Below are positions 1-7,349 of a stretch of 12,149 nucleotides of DNA, piece after piece. The stretch is from Balneolaceae bacterium. Lineage in GTDB: Bacteria; Bacteroidota; Rhodothermia; Balneolales; Balneolaceae. The notes under the pieces were generated by a model. That model worked only from the letters and a program-made list of their open reading frames with translations. It was not told the DNA's origin and made no database searches. Position 1 is the stretch's first letter, and each line of letters begins with the position of its first letter. Made by a program: the position numbers and the translations under genes. The stretch covers positions 1 to 12,149 of the forward strand of contig PWFZ01000369.1 of assembly GCA_003555185.1 (NCBI GenBank), given 5' to 3'.

Positions 1-1143
1 AACGGCAAGTGCTAGTCCGTTTGTGGAGTCGAGGCCAAGAGGCTCAACCAATGGTGCACAAATGGCCGCCGCCGTAATAATAGCCACCGTTGACGATCCC
101 TGCGCTGTTTTTAAAAATGCGGCAATTAAAAAGGGAACTAGTACCCCCAGCCCTCCTATGGCAGCAAATTGGGCAGCAAACTCTCCCAAATCTGTTTGAC
201 GGAGTACTTCACCAAATGCACCGCCCGCACCGGTTATCAAAATGATAATTCCGGCCTTTTTCAAACCCTCCTCCAGCCATTCATTTTGAATTCGTTTTCT
301 CCCGTCAGACACCATAAAGAATGCGATTACTACGCCGATTAAAAGCGCAATAATTGGGTCACCCAAAAATACCGCCATACTTAAAAAAGCCCCTTCCCCA
401 AACGGAGCGGTAGGATATTCCGCAATAGATTTCATCGCAATTAAAAAAATCGGCGCCAAAATTGGAGCGACAGCAATTTTGAACGATGGAGCATTTTTGG
501 CAGCGATCTCTTTTTCGTCCCCAATATCGTATTCCACTGTATGCTTACCGCAAAACAGAATCGCCCATAAAAGTGCTGATATCATTACAGGAACAGACAC
601 GATCAGGCCAAAAATCAACACCCTGCCAATATCTGCCCCTAATGTAGCTGCAGCGGCTAAAGGGCCCGGTGTCGGTGGAACGAATACATGAGTAGCATAC
701 GGTCCTGAAGCCAATGCCCCTGCCAAAACCGTAAGCGTAATTTTTGTGCGTCGGGCTATGGCTTTATTGATCGCTGATAAAACGATAAATCCCGAATCAC
801 AGAAAACAGGAATCGACACGATATACCCGGTTAGACTCATGGAAAAAGGTGAATTTTTCTCACCTACAGTATTCAGAATTTTATTAGCCAGCACCTTGGC
901 ACCACCGCTTCGGTCGAGATACTCCCCAATAATGGCGCCGGCCGCAATTACAATTCCAATGCTTTGCAATGTTGACCCAAACCCTCCTGCGATTGAGCCT
1001 ATTAGTTCACCGGTTTCGATACGGGCTAAAAATCCCATTGAAACAGCACCGAATATAAGCGCCAAAAACGGATGGATTTTTAAACGGGCAGTCATCCAAA
1101 CGATAATAGCAACTACCAGCAGAAGCCAGAGAAAGATGATCAT
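1..1143 (-). CDS. GntP-family permease (gluconate/acidic-sugar:H+ symporter), 3' end cut by window edge
   Basis: Reading leftwards from an ATG at 1143 the frame stays open for all 381 codons to base 1, so the C-terminus lies outside the window (the family is usually about 440-450 residues). The protein starts MIIFLWLLLVVAIIVW and is very hydrophobic throughout. It shows the family's typical N-terminal run: LKIHPFLALIFGA, then GGFGSTLQSIGIVIAAGAIIGEYL, then SGGAKVLA. Later come PVFCDSGF and the PTPGPLAAA stretch, and near the edge LKTAQGSSTVAIITAAA. These match the GntP permease family, inner-membrane proton symporters for gluconate and related sugar acids; the exact substrate cannot be read from sequence. 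No clear ribosome binding site precedes the ATG. It lies 34 bases after the DUF1080 gene on the same strand, so the two are probably co-transcribed. That suggests it imports a sugar acid or oxidised sugar linked to that secreted enzyme (inference). Confidence 0.9.
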   Translation of the reverse strand, partial: MIIFLWLLLVVAIIVWMTARLKIHPFLALIFGAVSMGFLARIETGELIGSIAGGFGSTLQSIGIVIAAGAIIGEYLDRSGGAKVLANKILNTVGEKNSPFSMSLTGYIVSIPVFCDSGFIVLSAINKAIARRTKITLTVLAGALASGPYATHVFVPPTPGPLAAAATLGADIGRVLIFGLIVSVPVMISALLWAILFCGKHTVEYDIGDEKEIAAKNAPSFKIAVAPILAPIFLIAMKSIAEYPTAPFGEGAFLSMAVFLGDPIIALLIGVVIAFFMVSDGRKRIQNEWLEEGLKKAGIIILITGAGGAFGEVLRQTDLGEFAAQFAAIGGLGVLVPFLIAAFLKTAQGSSTVAIITAAAICAPLVEPLGLDSTNGLALAV

Positions 1144-1177
1144 TTATATTATTTTATATATGATTGCCTACAGAATT

Positions 1178-1990
1178 TTACAGCTCTCTCACCCAAATAT
1201 TCCGGAAGCTTACATAATCACCATGATCCTGCAGCCCAATTGGCAATTCTCTTGGATGCTCCACGTATTTCGACAGCCCTATATATACTGTTGGACCCTG
1301 CAACTTCTGTCTGTGATGAATTAATACCCCATTATGCAAAACGGTAATATATGCCGGTTTGATGAGTGAGCCATCATCATCGAAATGGGCTGCTTCAAAA
1401 AAGATATCATACGATTGCCATTCACCGGGCTTTTTACTCGCATTTACCATCGGTGCCTCTTGCTTGTATAACGATCCTGCCTGACCATTTGAATAGGTTT
1501 CATTCTGCCAGGAATCCAATACCTGAACTTCATAGAGTCCCTGTAAAAATACACCACTGTTACCACGCCCCTGTCCGTCACCGTCAATTTCTTCAGGTGT
1601 TCTCCATTCGATGTGCAATTGAACATCTCTAAACCTCTGCTTAGTCATGATATTACCGGAACCGGGAACAACCGTCATTGCTCCATTCTCAACGTTCCAC
1701 GGAGCAGCACCATGATCTTCTTCTAATGCATTCAGGTAATCAGGAACTCCGGGGATGTCGGGAAAATAACCCGGAGCTGATGTCCATTCAGACAGATCCG
1801 ACCCATCAAACAGAATAATTGCATCCGAGGGTGGCTCCCCAAGATTTTCTGTATATACAGAATCTTCAACAGGCGTCCAGTCGTTAGTTAAGTCAGGGTG
1901 CCATTCAAGGTCTTGATTTTGCGCCTGCAGGGAGGCCCCCAAAAATAAAATTATGAGGAATGCAGATAAACTGATGACAGGTGATTTCAT
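1178..1990 (-). CDS. Secreted DUF1080 / 3-keto-disaccharide hydrolase-domain protein
   Basis: The product has 270 residues. It opens with a signal peptide (hydrophobic residues 5-20, likely cut after SLQA at 23), followed by one DUF1080 domain (about residues 56-270). Family hallmarks are ILFDGSDLSEW (59-69), GNSGVFLQGLYEVQVLDSW (143-161), GSLYKQEAPMVNASKKPGEWQSYDI (172-196), KPAYITVLHNGVLIHH (211-226) and the closing LQDHGDYVSFRNIWVREL. The family has a concanavalin-like beta-sandwich fold, and some members cleave 3-keto-glycosides. Export here implies action in the periplasm or at the cell surface. The reading frame extends upstream to 2062, but I chose the ATG at 1990 because it puts the signal peptide at the N-terminus and the upstream 24 residues look non-coding. 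The GntP permease follows 34 bases downstream. No SusC/SusD-like pair or sugar 3-dehydrogenase is in view, so the substrate is unknown. Confidence 0.92.
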   Translation of the reverse strand: MKSPVISLSAFLIILFLGASLQAQNQDLEWHPDLTNDWTPVEDSVYTENLGEPPSDAIILFDGSDLSEWTSAPGYFPDIPGVPDYLNALEEDHGAAPWNVENGAMTVVPGSGNIMTKQRFRDVQLHIEWRTPEEIDGDGQGRGNSGVFLQGLYEVQVLDSWQNETYSNGQAGSLYKQEAPMVNASKKPGEWQSYDIFFEAAHFDDDGSLIKPAYITVLHNGVLIHHRQKLQGPTVYIGLSKYVEHPRELPIGLQDHGDYVSFRNIWVREL

Positions 1991-2130
1991 AATAGTAGGG
2001 GTTATATCATTATTTGAGTAATTTGGGTTAAATAATGTACAACTCCTCCCTCTAACTTTCACCTTTCTGTATAATTAGCACCTAATCTAAACAAGCGTGG
2101 ATAATAATTTTACTCTGTGTATACTTGTTT
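1991..2130. promoter_or_regulatory. Divergent intergenic region between the DUF1080 gene and the large membrane-protein gene
   Basis: These 140 A+T-rich bases separate two genes read in opposite directions, so they must hold both promoters unless one gene is read from further away. A TATAAT hexamer sits at 2070-2075 on the plus strand, but no good -35 box lies 16-18 bases before it. On the minus strand TTGTTT (2089-2094) and nearby TA-rich sequence are candidate elements, but the spacing is poor. No clear Shine-Dalgarno sequence precedes either start. I assign a regulatory role from position only. Confidence 0.35.
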
Positions 2131-5100
2131 ATGGAAAAAAGTTTAAGCTCATTTATTGCTCAGAAGATTTCAGATGCTAAAATTACAGGTCCTGAATTAA
2201 CAAAAATTATATCAGAGACTTCGGAGCTGGGTTTCCCACTACCCGAAATTAAACAGGTACTGTTCAAAACCTGTGACTCCCCTGCCATACAACAGGCATG
2301 GAGTAAATGGAATGAAGTGAACGATCGTGAAGAAATTCGTCTGCGTCTACAGGCAATTCTGGGATTTAAAACATTCGACAACTCTTTGGTCCCCTTTGTC
2401 CTCTTTTTCTTCCGGGCATCTGATCCTGTCGTTTACCAAACTGCCGCACAAATTGCCGGAAAATGGCTACATGTCGATAGGGATCTCCAAAAATATATAG
2501 CTCAGTACGCAAAGCTTAAAAAAGTGGATCTTAATGAGCCGATTCAGTTTAATGGACAGCGTGCCAGGCGACGTTTATTAATTACTCTAGCCGAGCACTA
2601 TGCGGTTCACGGTCCATCTCTTGACCTTGATGGTAATATATTTAGCCTTAGCTACACTCTGGATGTTGACAGTCTAATAAAGAAACTTCCACAATCACAG
2701 CTAGATATCAGCATACTTATGCTGACTCTAAGTATTTTATATAAGCATGGTGATAATAAGGCGAGAGAGTTATCCAAAATACTGCTCCAGCTTCCTCAAA
2801 GTGATACCTTTTCTATCCAAAGTTGGGACAGAAATATTATTCGAATTTGGGGGATTTTACTTTCGGTTTTCCCTGATGGAAATGAAGCTAAACAGGACAT
2901 TTGGAAAGCCTATCTGCAAAAATCTCTGAATTTTCTTAACGACACCCGTACTTTTACAGACAGGTTAAGATCACTCTATAGAGTTGACGAAATTCTGCGC
3001 TCAGCCGTTTTCAACTTTGACCTTTCTACCAAATTTATAGATTCACTTTTCCCTCCCGATAGTTCGGTTGATATTTGTTTGTTCTGTAAAATTCGGCTAA
3101 TTCACTGGCTTTATCGTGAAAAAAGCCTTGAAAATATTACTTCTAAAGTGTTATTAGACACAAGAGAGTTATCAAACAGTACCGTTCTTCAATTTCTTCA
3201 ACGAGATATTCAGCTTCACAATGATCAGGATCACCTTAATGCTTTTTTATCGCTTTCTGAGGTTATATCATCAAACACCCGGTGGCGTAGTCAATCACTA
3301 ACAGAAAGAACATGGAGTGCATTTTTTCTTTTAGATTTTTCTGTTCATTGCCAGTCTATGCCTGCAGACGAACTAAACCAACTCATTACCATAATATCTG
3401 CAGAAATAGACTTTTCAGTTCCTGTTGATGAGTGCAGTAAATTACACATCGTTCTTTCTGCAGTTCTTAACCGGCTGATATCAGCGGAACAGACAGCAAA
3501 AGGAAATATACCTGACGGAAAATTAATTCATAAAATTTCTGATGAGTTCCTCCTGCTTGAGCTTCTGCCTAGTGAAACCGATACAGGGCTTCTGCCGGTA
3601 CTTGCTGATGCATTCGAAAATCAGATTCGACTTTTACTAACCACAGATCCCGCATTCAAGCTTGATCATTATCTTTATCAAATATCTATCCGTGAGCCCA
3701 ACCGGAAATTTTACCGATATATTAAGGAGCTGAGTCGGGAAAGGAGTTATTCCAACACTAAAAATGAGCCGGCTTATTTTTCAGAGAAAATTCAGTTTCT
3801 CTACCAGCAATCTGGCTCAAATCAAGTATTAGAAGTTCCCAAAGAGCTTTCTGACAATAGATTCTGGACTTCTTTACAAACCATTCGTCAACGATTACAT
3901 CATGCCGGATTATCTGATGATCTGTTTTCACTGATCAATACATTCGAGAGGGAATTGGATGGTACCGGGGCTGAAAACATCACCCCTGAGTCAACACTTC
4001 ATGATTTGGTTAATATAGTACAGCCTGATAACAGGTTATGGTTTCGTTCAGGATACCCGGCAAAATCTGAATATAATGTTCGAACGTTCAACCAACAGCT
4101 GTTGGAGCAACAGCAACTCATTAAAGGTCATCGCGAGAAGCTTGTACCGAATTATTTTGAAAGAACTGATGAATTAGCTGAAACTGTACAACGTTTGAAA
4201 ATGGAAATTGACAGGACTGCTGCATTATTAGTTCCTGTTTTAAGTGGAAATGAATCTCATCTGATTTATCAACTTCGTGATCGAATTCATTTTCTGCTCA
4301 ACGAATGGGTGCATAACATTCAAGTTATTTCAGACAAATGGAATCATTTAAAAAAAGAGCTTCCATCGGAAGGAATTAAATTATGGGAGCCAATTTTTGA
4401 GGTAGCTGTTAATCAATCCAACTCCTCACACAGTTCAATTTTGTTAAACGTATTAATTAATACCTACATCCGACCCGGGCAAGTATCGATACAAAAAACG
4501 TGGTATAAACGATATCAGGTATTATCCTGGGCTTGTCAATCGTCAACGCTTAAACAACTCAATCCGGAAACAAAAGGTTATTGGCTATCAATATTGCGCA
4601 AACACTGGAAAGAGATGCTGCAAAGTGCCATCGATGAAAAACAGGAAGCCCGTGTTTTGCAGCTGGTTCGTGAACCGGCATTATCCATTTTGCGGGATAC
4701 AGACTCTATCCGTCTAATTCTAAATGATGTAAAAAAATGGTGCTTTGACCGGTACGATTTTAACCACGCTACCATCTGTAACAGGGAAATCAATCGTGGT
4801 TCTAACCCCGTAAATGTTGGACTGAAAACAGTTCGGGAATATTTCGGACATTTCACAAATGTCTGGATCGCCTTGGTTGTAGGCGTTATTATGATGTTTG
4901 ATTTTGGAGATCCATGGACGGAGCTTGCTGAAATTGGTGATGTTACGGGAGTTCTTTTCACCTTTATACTGGGAGTTGGTGGTACTTATCTCTATGTATT
5001 TGCTGACCTTCGTAAAAAAGTAACTTTTGTTAAAACTGACCCCTTCAATTGGGCGTCACAGTTTTGGCGGGTTGGACTCTTTTTGGCAATTACCCTTCTG

Positions 5101-5250
5101 TTTACGGTATTGGTTGTACTCCTTTTTTGGTATATGTTTTCCAGTACCGACCAGGTCGTTCATGGAGTAAATGCCATGTGGCACATTATGGCATGGACCG
5201 GTTTTGCCCTATTTGTAGGTGTATTTTTCGGGTTGATTGGCAAACAGTAA
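2131..5250 (+). CDS. Large uncharacterised protein: ~900-residue helical soluble region plus four C-terminal membrane helices
   Basis: The product has 1039 residues and matches no family I recognise. Residues 1 to about 905 appear soluble and largely alpha-helical, rich in Leu, Ser and charged residues. There is no signal peptide, so this part is probably cytoplasmic. Residues near 670-770 (for example NQQLLEQQQLIKGHREKL, then LAETVQRLKMEIDRTAALL) look like coiled coil. Four hydrophobic segments follow at about 911-926, 938-957, 982-1003 and 1019-1036. An acidic loop follows the first (DFGDPWTELAEIGD) and a basic one follows the second (DLRKKV). I see no nucleotide-binding, nuclease, protease or kinase motif. 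The helical body could be an alpha-solenoid scaffold anchored to the membrane (inference). I chose the ATG at 2131 over an in-frame TTG at 2125. It stands alone, divergent from the DUF1080 gene and ending at a strong hairpin. The uninterrupted frame of over 3 kb leaves little doubt that it is coding. Confidence 0.88.
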   Translation: MEKSLSSFIAQKISDAKITGPELTKIISETSELGFPLPEIKQVLFKTCDSPAIQQAWSKWNEVNDREEIRLRLQAILGFKTFDNSLVPFVLFFFRASDPVVYQTAAQIAGKWLHVDRDLQKYIAQYAKLKKVDLNEPIQFNGQRARRRLLITLAEHYAVHGPSLDLDGNIFSLSYTLDVDSLIKKLPQSQLDISILMLTLSILYKHGDNKARELSKILLQLPQSDTFSIQSWDRNIIRIWGILLSVFPDGNEAKQDIWKAYLQKSLNFLNDTRTFTDRLRSLYRVDEILRSAVFNFDLSTKFIDSLFPPDSSVDICLFCKIRLIHWLYREKSLENITSKVLLDTRELSNSTVLQFLQRDIQLHNDQDHLNAFLSLSEVISSNTRWRSQSLTERTWSAFFLLDFSVHCQSMPADELNQLITIISAEIDFSVPVDECSKLHIVLSAVLNRLISAEQTAKGNIPDGKLIHKISDEFLLLELLPSETDTGLLPVLADAFENQIRLLLTTDPAFKLDHYLYQISIREPNRKFYRYIKELSRERSYSNTKNEPAYFSEKIQFLYQQSGSNQVLEVPKELSDNRFWTSLQTIRQRLHHAGLSDDLFSLINTFERELDGTGAENITPESTLHDLVNIVQPDNRLWFRSGYPAKSEYNVRTFNQQLLEQQQLIKGHREKLVPNYFERTDELAETVQRLKMEIDRTAALLVPVLSGNESHLIYQLRDRIHFLLNEWVHNIQVISDKWNHLKKELPSEGIKLWEPIFEVAVNQSNSSHSSILLNVLINTYIRPGQVSIQKTWYKRYQVLSWACQSSTLKQLNPETKGYWLSILRKHWKEMLQSAIDEKQEARVLQLVREPALSILRDTDSIRLILNDVKKWCFDRYDFNHATICNREINRGSNPVNVGLKTVREYFGHFTNVWIALVVGVIMMFDFGDPWTELAEIGDVTGVLFTFILGVGGTYLYVFADLRKKVTFVKTDPFNWASQFWRVGLFLAITLLFTVLVVLLFWYMFSSTDQVVHGVNAMWHIMAWTGFALFVGVFFGLIGKQ

Positions 5251-5285
5251 AAAAAAAATCCCCGCCAATTTCTCAGCGGGGATTT
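5251..5285 (-). terminator. Intrinsic terminator, possibly bidirectional
   Basis: A perfect 10-base-pair stem (AAATCCCCGC at 5256-5265 pairing with GCGGGGATTT at 5276-5285) encloses a 10-base loop. On the minus strand it is followed by an uninterrupted U-run, from the A-run at 5251-5258. That makes it a classic rho-independent terminator for the lipoprotein gene that ends at 5312. On the plus strand the stem sits directly after the stop of the large gene, but only a short T stretch follows, so termination in that direction is less certain. Confidence 0.85.
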
Positions 5286-5311
5286 GTTAGATATCGATCA
5301 ATTTTCAGTAA

Positions 5312-5884
5312 TTAATCTGTTATTCGGGTTAACTCTGCTTTAAACCGTGGTTCTTCGTGTCGCTCCAAAAAGTAAACAAATTTCTCTTCTTCAGGGATAT
5401 ATTCCATGGACCATACATTGGTAACTGCCTCCGGAAGGATTTCAGCTGTATGCTCGTCTGCCGCGAAATACTGCTTATATTCATTCCCACGATCATCGGC
5501 ATAACCACCATATCCGGTTAAAGGCTCTTCGCCTTCCTCATATACATTATCACCAATGTGCTCGTGGTAAAGGTGAAGACCTCCTTCGCGCTTCTCAAGC
5601 ACCCAAGTCGCGTGCCAGGTATCGCCGTCACGTATGAAGTCCACTTCAATTTTTTCTTCTTCACATGACTTGACGTAAGCTCTAAGCTCAGTATCTACAA
5701 GTGCGTGATCCGGAGCTTCTTCGGGATAGACAGATGCCCCAACAAATGTTTCACCACAAAGAGACGAAAGGTTATTAAAAAATGCTTCTTGTGGCGTTTC
5801 AGGCCCTTCTACTGAAGCTCTTTCTTCGCCGCAAGCAGCAATAGTAAAAAATAACAGTAGAACAGCAATCGTATTAATCTTCAT
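5312..5884 (-). CDS. Uncharacterised lipoprotein, 190 residues
   Basis: The N-terminus MKINTIAVLLLFFTIAACGE is a lipoprotein signal peptide with the lipid-carrying Cys at residue 18, so the mature protein is anchored in the outer or inner membrane facing the periplasm or cell surface. The mature part is acidic. It begins with a conserved-looking block (AFFNNLSSLCGETFVGASVYP) and carries further motifs: DTWHATWVLEKREGGLHLYHEH, then YGGYADDRGNEYKQYFAADEHT, then NVWSMEYIPEEEKFVYFLER. The many aromatic and charged residues in alternating patterns suggest a mostly beta-strand domain. I do not know the function or a family name, though the pattern looks like a conserved hypothetical protein rather than a random frame. 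It converges on the large membrane-protein gene and ends at the hairpin at 5256-5285. It is divergent from the small gene at 6003. Confidence 0.85.
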   Translation of the reverse strand: MKINTIAVLLLFFTIAACGEERASVEGPETPQEAFFNNLSSLCGETFVGASVYPEEAPDHALVDTELRAYVKSCEEEKIEVDFIRDGDTWHATWVLEKREGGLHLYHEHIGDNVYEEGEEPLTGYGGYADDRGNEYKQYFAADEHTAEILPEAVTNVWSMEYIPEEEKFVYFLERHEEPRFKAELTRITD

Positions 5885-6002
5885 TCTTCATTTTTTTTAG
5901 TTTGAAATTGATTCGCTAAAATGATCAATCAGACTATTAAATACAAAAATCTGTATCTTTCTTTCCACGAAATTTATCACACGATCAGAATTAAAAGGTC
6001 AA
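5885..6002. promoter_or_regulatory. Divergent intergenic region between lipoprotein and 72-residue protein genes
   Basis: These 118 A+T-rich bases lie between two divergent genes and should hold both promoters. ATTGAT and ATCAAT flank a short segment near 5907-5930 as a small inverted repeat, which could be an operator but may be chance. An AAAGG just before the ATG at 6003 is a reasonable ribosome binding site for the plus-strand gene. No convincing paired -35/-10 boxes or Bacteroidota-type -33/-7 elements were identified. Confidence 0.3.
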
Positions 6003-6221
6003 ATGAGTAAAACGATTGAGTCGTACAAGCTGGGAAATGTAGAAGTTGTCATTTCAGAAACAGATCAAAAAGACCGTCTTCATGTAGATTGTAACGACGG
6101 CACCTATCATTCAGAATTCACCGTACGCATGTATGAGTATGAAAACTACAAGCGCCACATGAATCAAAAAATTAAGCTCGCCTACAACAAACAGCACGAA
6201 GAAGAGGATTCTATTAATTAA
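6003..6221 (+). CDS. Small uncharacterised protein, 72 residues
   Basis: The ATG at 6003 is preceded by AAAGG at suitable spacing, which supports the start. The product has no signal peptide or membrane segment and should be cytoplasmic. The N-terminal half (SYKLGNVEVVISETDQKDRLHVDCNDGTYHSEFTVRMYEYENY) alternates in a beta-strand manner. The C-terminal part (KRHMNQKIKLAYNKQHEEEDSIN) looks helical and is charged. I recognise no family or catalytic motif. The composition looks like a real protein, and the good ribosome binding site and lack of any better overlapping frame favour a genuine gene. It lies 50 bases before the beta-propeller lipoprotein gene on the same strand and could share a transcript with it, but nothing links their functions. 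Confidence 0.65.
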   Translation: MSKTIESYKLGNVEVVISETDQKDRLHVDCNDGTYHSEFTVRMYEYENYKRHMNQKIKLAYNKQHEEEDSIN

Positions 6222-6249
6222 TTTGAATAACTGATCTAATACTGATATT

Positions 6250-6272
6250 ATAGTACTAAAATCATAGTACTA
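6250..6272 (+). repeat. Tandem 9-base direct repeat reaching the start codon of the beta-propeller gene
   Basis: The motif ATAGTACTA occurs at 6250-6258 and again at 6264-6272, five bases apart (14 bases start to start). Each copy contains the palindrome TAGTACTA. The second copy ends on the first base of the ATG at 6272. The position suggests an operator or a translation-level control site for the downstream gene, but a chance duplication in A+T-rich DNA is possible. Confidence 0.45.
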
Positions 6273-7321
6273 TGATGAAAAACATCTCTCTTCTTCCAAT
6301 CTTATTGATAACAGCCTGCACTGCGACTCAGGATAATGGTCAAGTACCAATCACAGAATACACTGTTGACAACAGTGCATTGATCATCAGCGCGGAGACT
6401 CACGACGACATTGCTCAACCCGCCAATATTCGTTCAACAAGCAATGGGTTTTTGCTTTATGATTACGGCGCTCAAAAAGTTTTTCATTTTGATGAGGATG
6501 GAAACAAAACCATTGAATTTGGCAGTGAAGGTGACGGCCCCGGAGAGTTTCGATATGTGGCAGAATTATGGAGTTTTAATGATCTGTATGTGTTGTACGA
6601 TCGGGACGGCGCCAAGCATATTCACTATCAGAAAGATGGTTCTTTTGTGAATGAAGTATCGCTTGATTCAGAAACTTTTACCACAACGATGTATGCCCAT
6701 ACACCCCACCAGATTTATATTCCAAGAAACGGCAAAGACGGATCATTAATTCGTTTTATAGATACGGAAATGAATGATTCCCAACTATTTGGACAAGCCG
6801 TTGGCGAGGCAGATGAAACCATTGATTTGGATCATGCTCGACAACGTATCAACAGTGGACAGGTACCCGCATTTATGCAGAATCAGATCTTATTGAGCGG
6901 AAATGAACATGGGGTATTTGCATTTCAACAGACAACCAATTTGCTTCAACTTTATAATCATACCGAAGATCTTGAATGGGAAGTTGACATAAATTCACCT
7001 GCATCAGATGGCATTTTTAACCAGTTTGTTGAAAACAATAAAATGATGGCTGAAAGAGGCAGAGGAAATATCATCATGCTGCAGTTTGCCGATCACCTTG
7101 AAGCTACCGAATCCGGAGTAGCCGTTTTATTAAATACAGTTGAAGATACTCCTTTAACGGTGGCCTGGATTCCCAATGATGGTAGCCACATATCTGTCGT
7201 GCAATTCCCAACTTTAGATGAAATGAAACCCACCCTTTTTACTATCAACCATGCTGAAAACACGGTCTTTTTTGCATCGCGATTTACAGGAGAGGTTTTT
7301 AAGGCACCTTGGCCAATATAA
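6272..7321 (+). CDS. Six-bladed beta-propeller lipoprotein
   Basis: The product has 349 residues and starts MMKNISLLPILLITACTATQ, a lipoprotein signal peptide with the lipidated Cys at 16. The mature protein has the layout of the six-bladed beta-propeller lipoproteins common in Bacteroidota and relatives: repeated strand units with the diagnostic GDGPGEF (87-93) at the end of the first blade, preceded by FHFDEDGNKTIEFG. Further blade-like segments are LYVLYDRDGAKHIHYQKDGSFV, then YIPRNGKDGSLIRFIDTEMND, then GVFAFQQTTNLLQLYNHTEDLEWEV, and a last strand near NTVFFASRFTGEVFKAPWPI. Members sit in the cell envelope and are thought to bind ligands or partners; the ligand here is unknown. Two ATGs in tandem (6272, 6275) are both possible, and no clear Shine-Dalgarno precedes them; a repeated motif lies there instead. 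The gene converges on queA, 28 bases away. Confidence 0.85.
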   Translation: MMKNISLLPILLITACTATQDNGQVPITEYTVDNSALIISAETHDDIAQPANIRSTSNGFLLYDYGAQKVFHFDEDGNKTIEFGSEGDGPGEFRYVAELWSFNDLYVLYDRDGAKHIHYQKDGSFVNEVSLDSETFTTTMYAHTPHQIYIPRNGKDGSLIRFIDTEMNDSQLFGQAVGEADETIDLDHARQRINSGQVPAFMQNQILLSGNEHGVFAFQQTTNLLQLYNHTEDLEWEVDINSPASDGIFNQFVENNKMMAERGRGNIIMLQFADHLEATESGVAVLLNTVEDTPLTVAWIPNDGSHISVVQFPTLDEMKPTLFTINHAENTVFFASRFTGEVFKAPWPI

Positions 7322-7349
7322 ATAGATTTTTTTCTCTTGGATATGCCAA

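Noticed and set aside
746..1324. Plus-strand frame of 192 codons opposite the permease and DUF1080 genes
   Set aside because: It lies antisense to two well-supported genes and its translation has low-complexity, non-protein-like composition.
1991..2062. In-frame N-terminal extension of the DUF1080 gene to a start at 2062
   Set aside because: It would put 24 unlikely residues before a textbook signal peptide; the ATG at 1990 fits better.
2125..2130. TTG start for the large membrane protein
   Set aside because: An ATG two codons later at 2131 is the simpler start, and no ribosome binding site favours the TTG.
4578..4961. Minus-strand frame of 127 codons inside the large gene
   Set aside because: It is a shadow of the plus-strand coding frame, with no domain, no ribosome binding site and unlikely composition.
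7322..7349. Intrinsic terminator between the beta-propeller gene and queA
   Set aside because: There is a T-run at 7327-7333, but the only stem before it is the loopless TTGGCCAA, so no proper hairpin forms.
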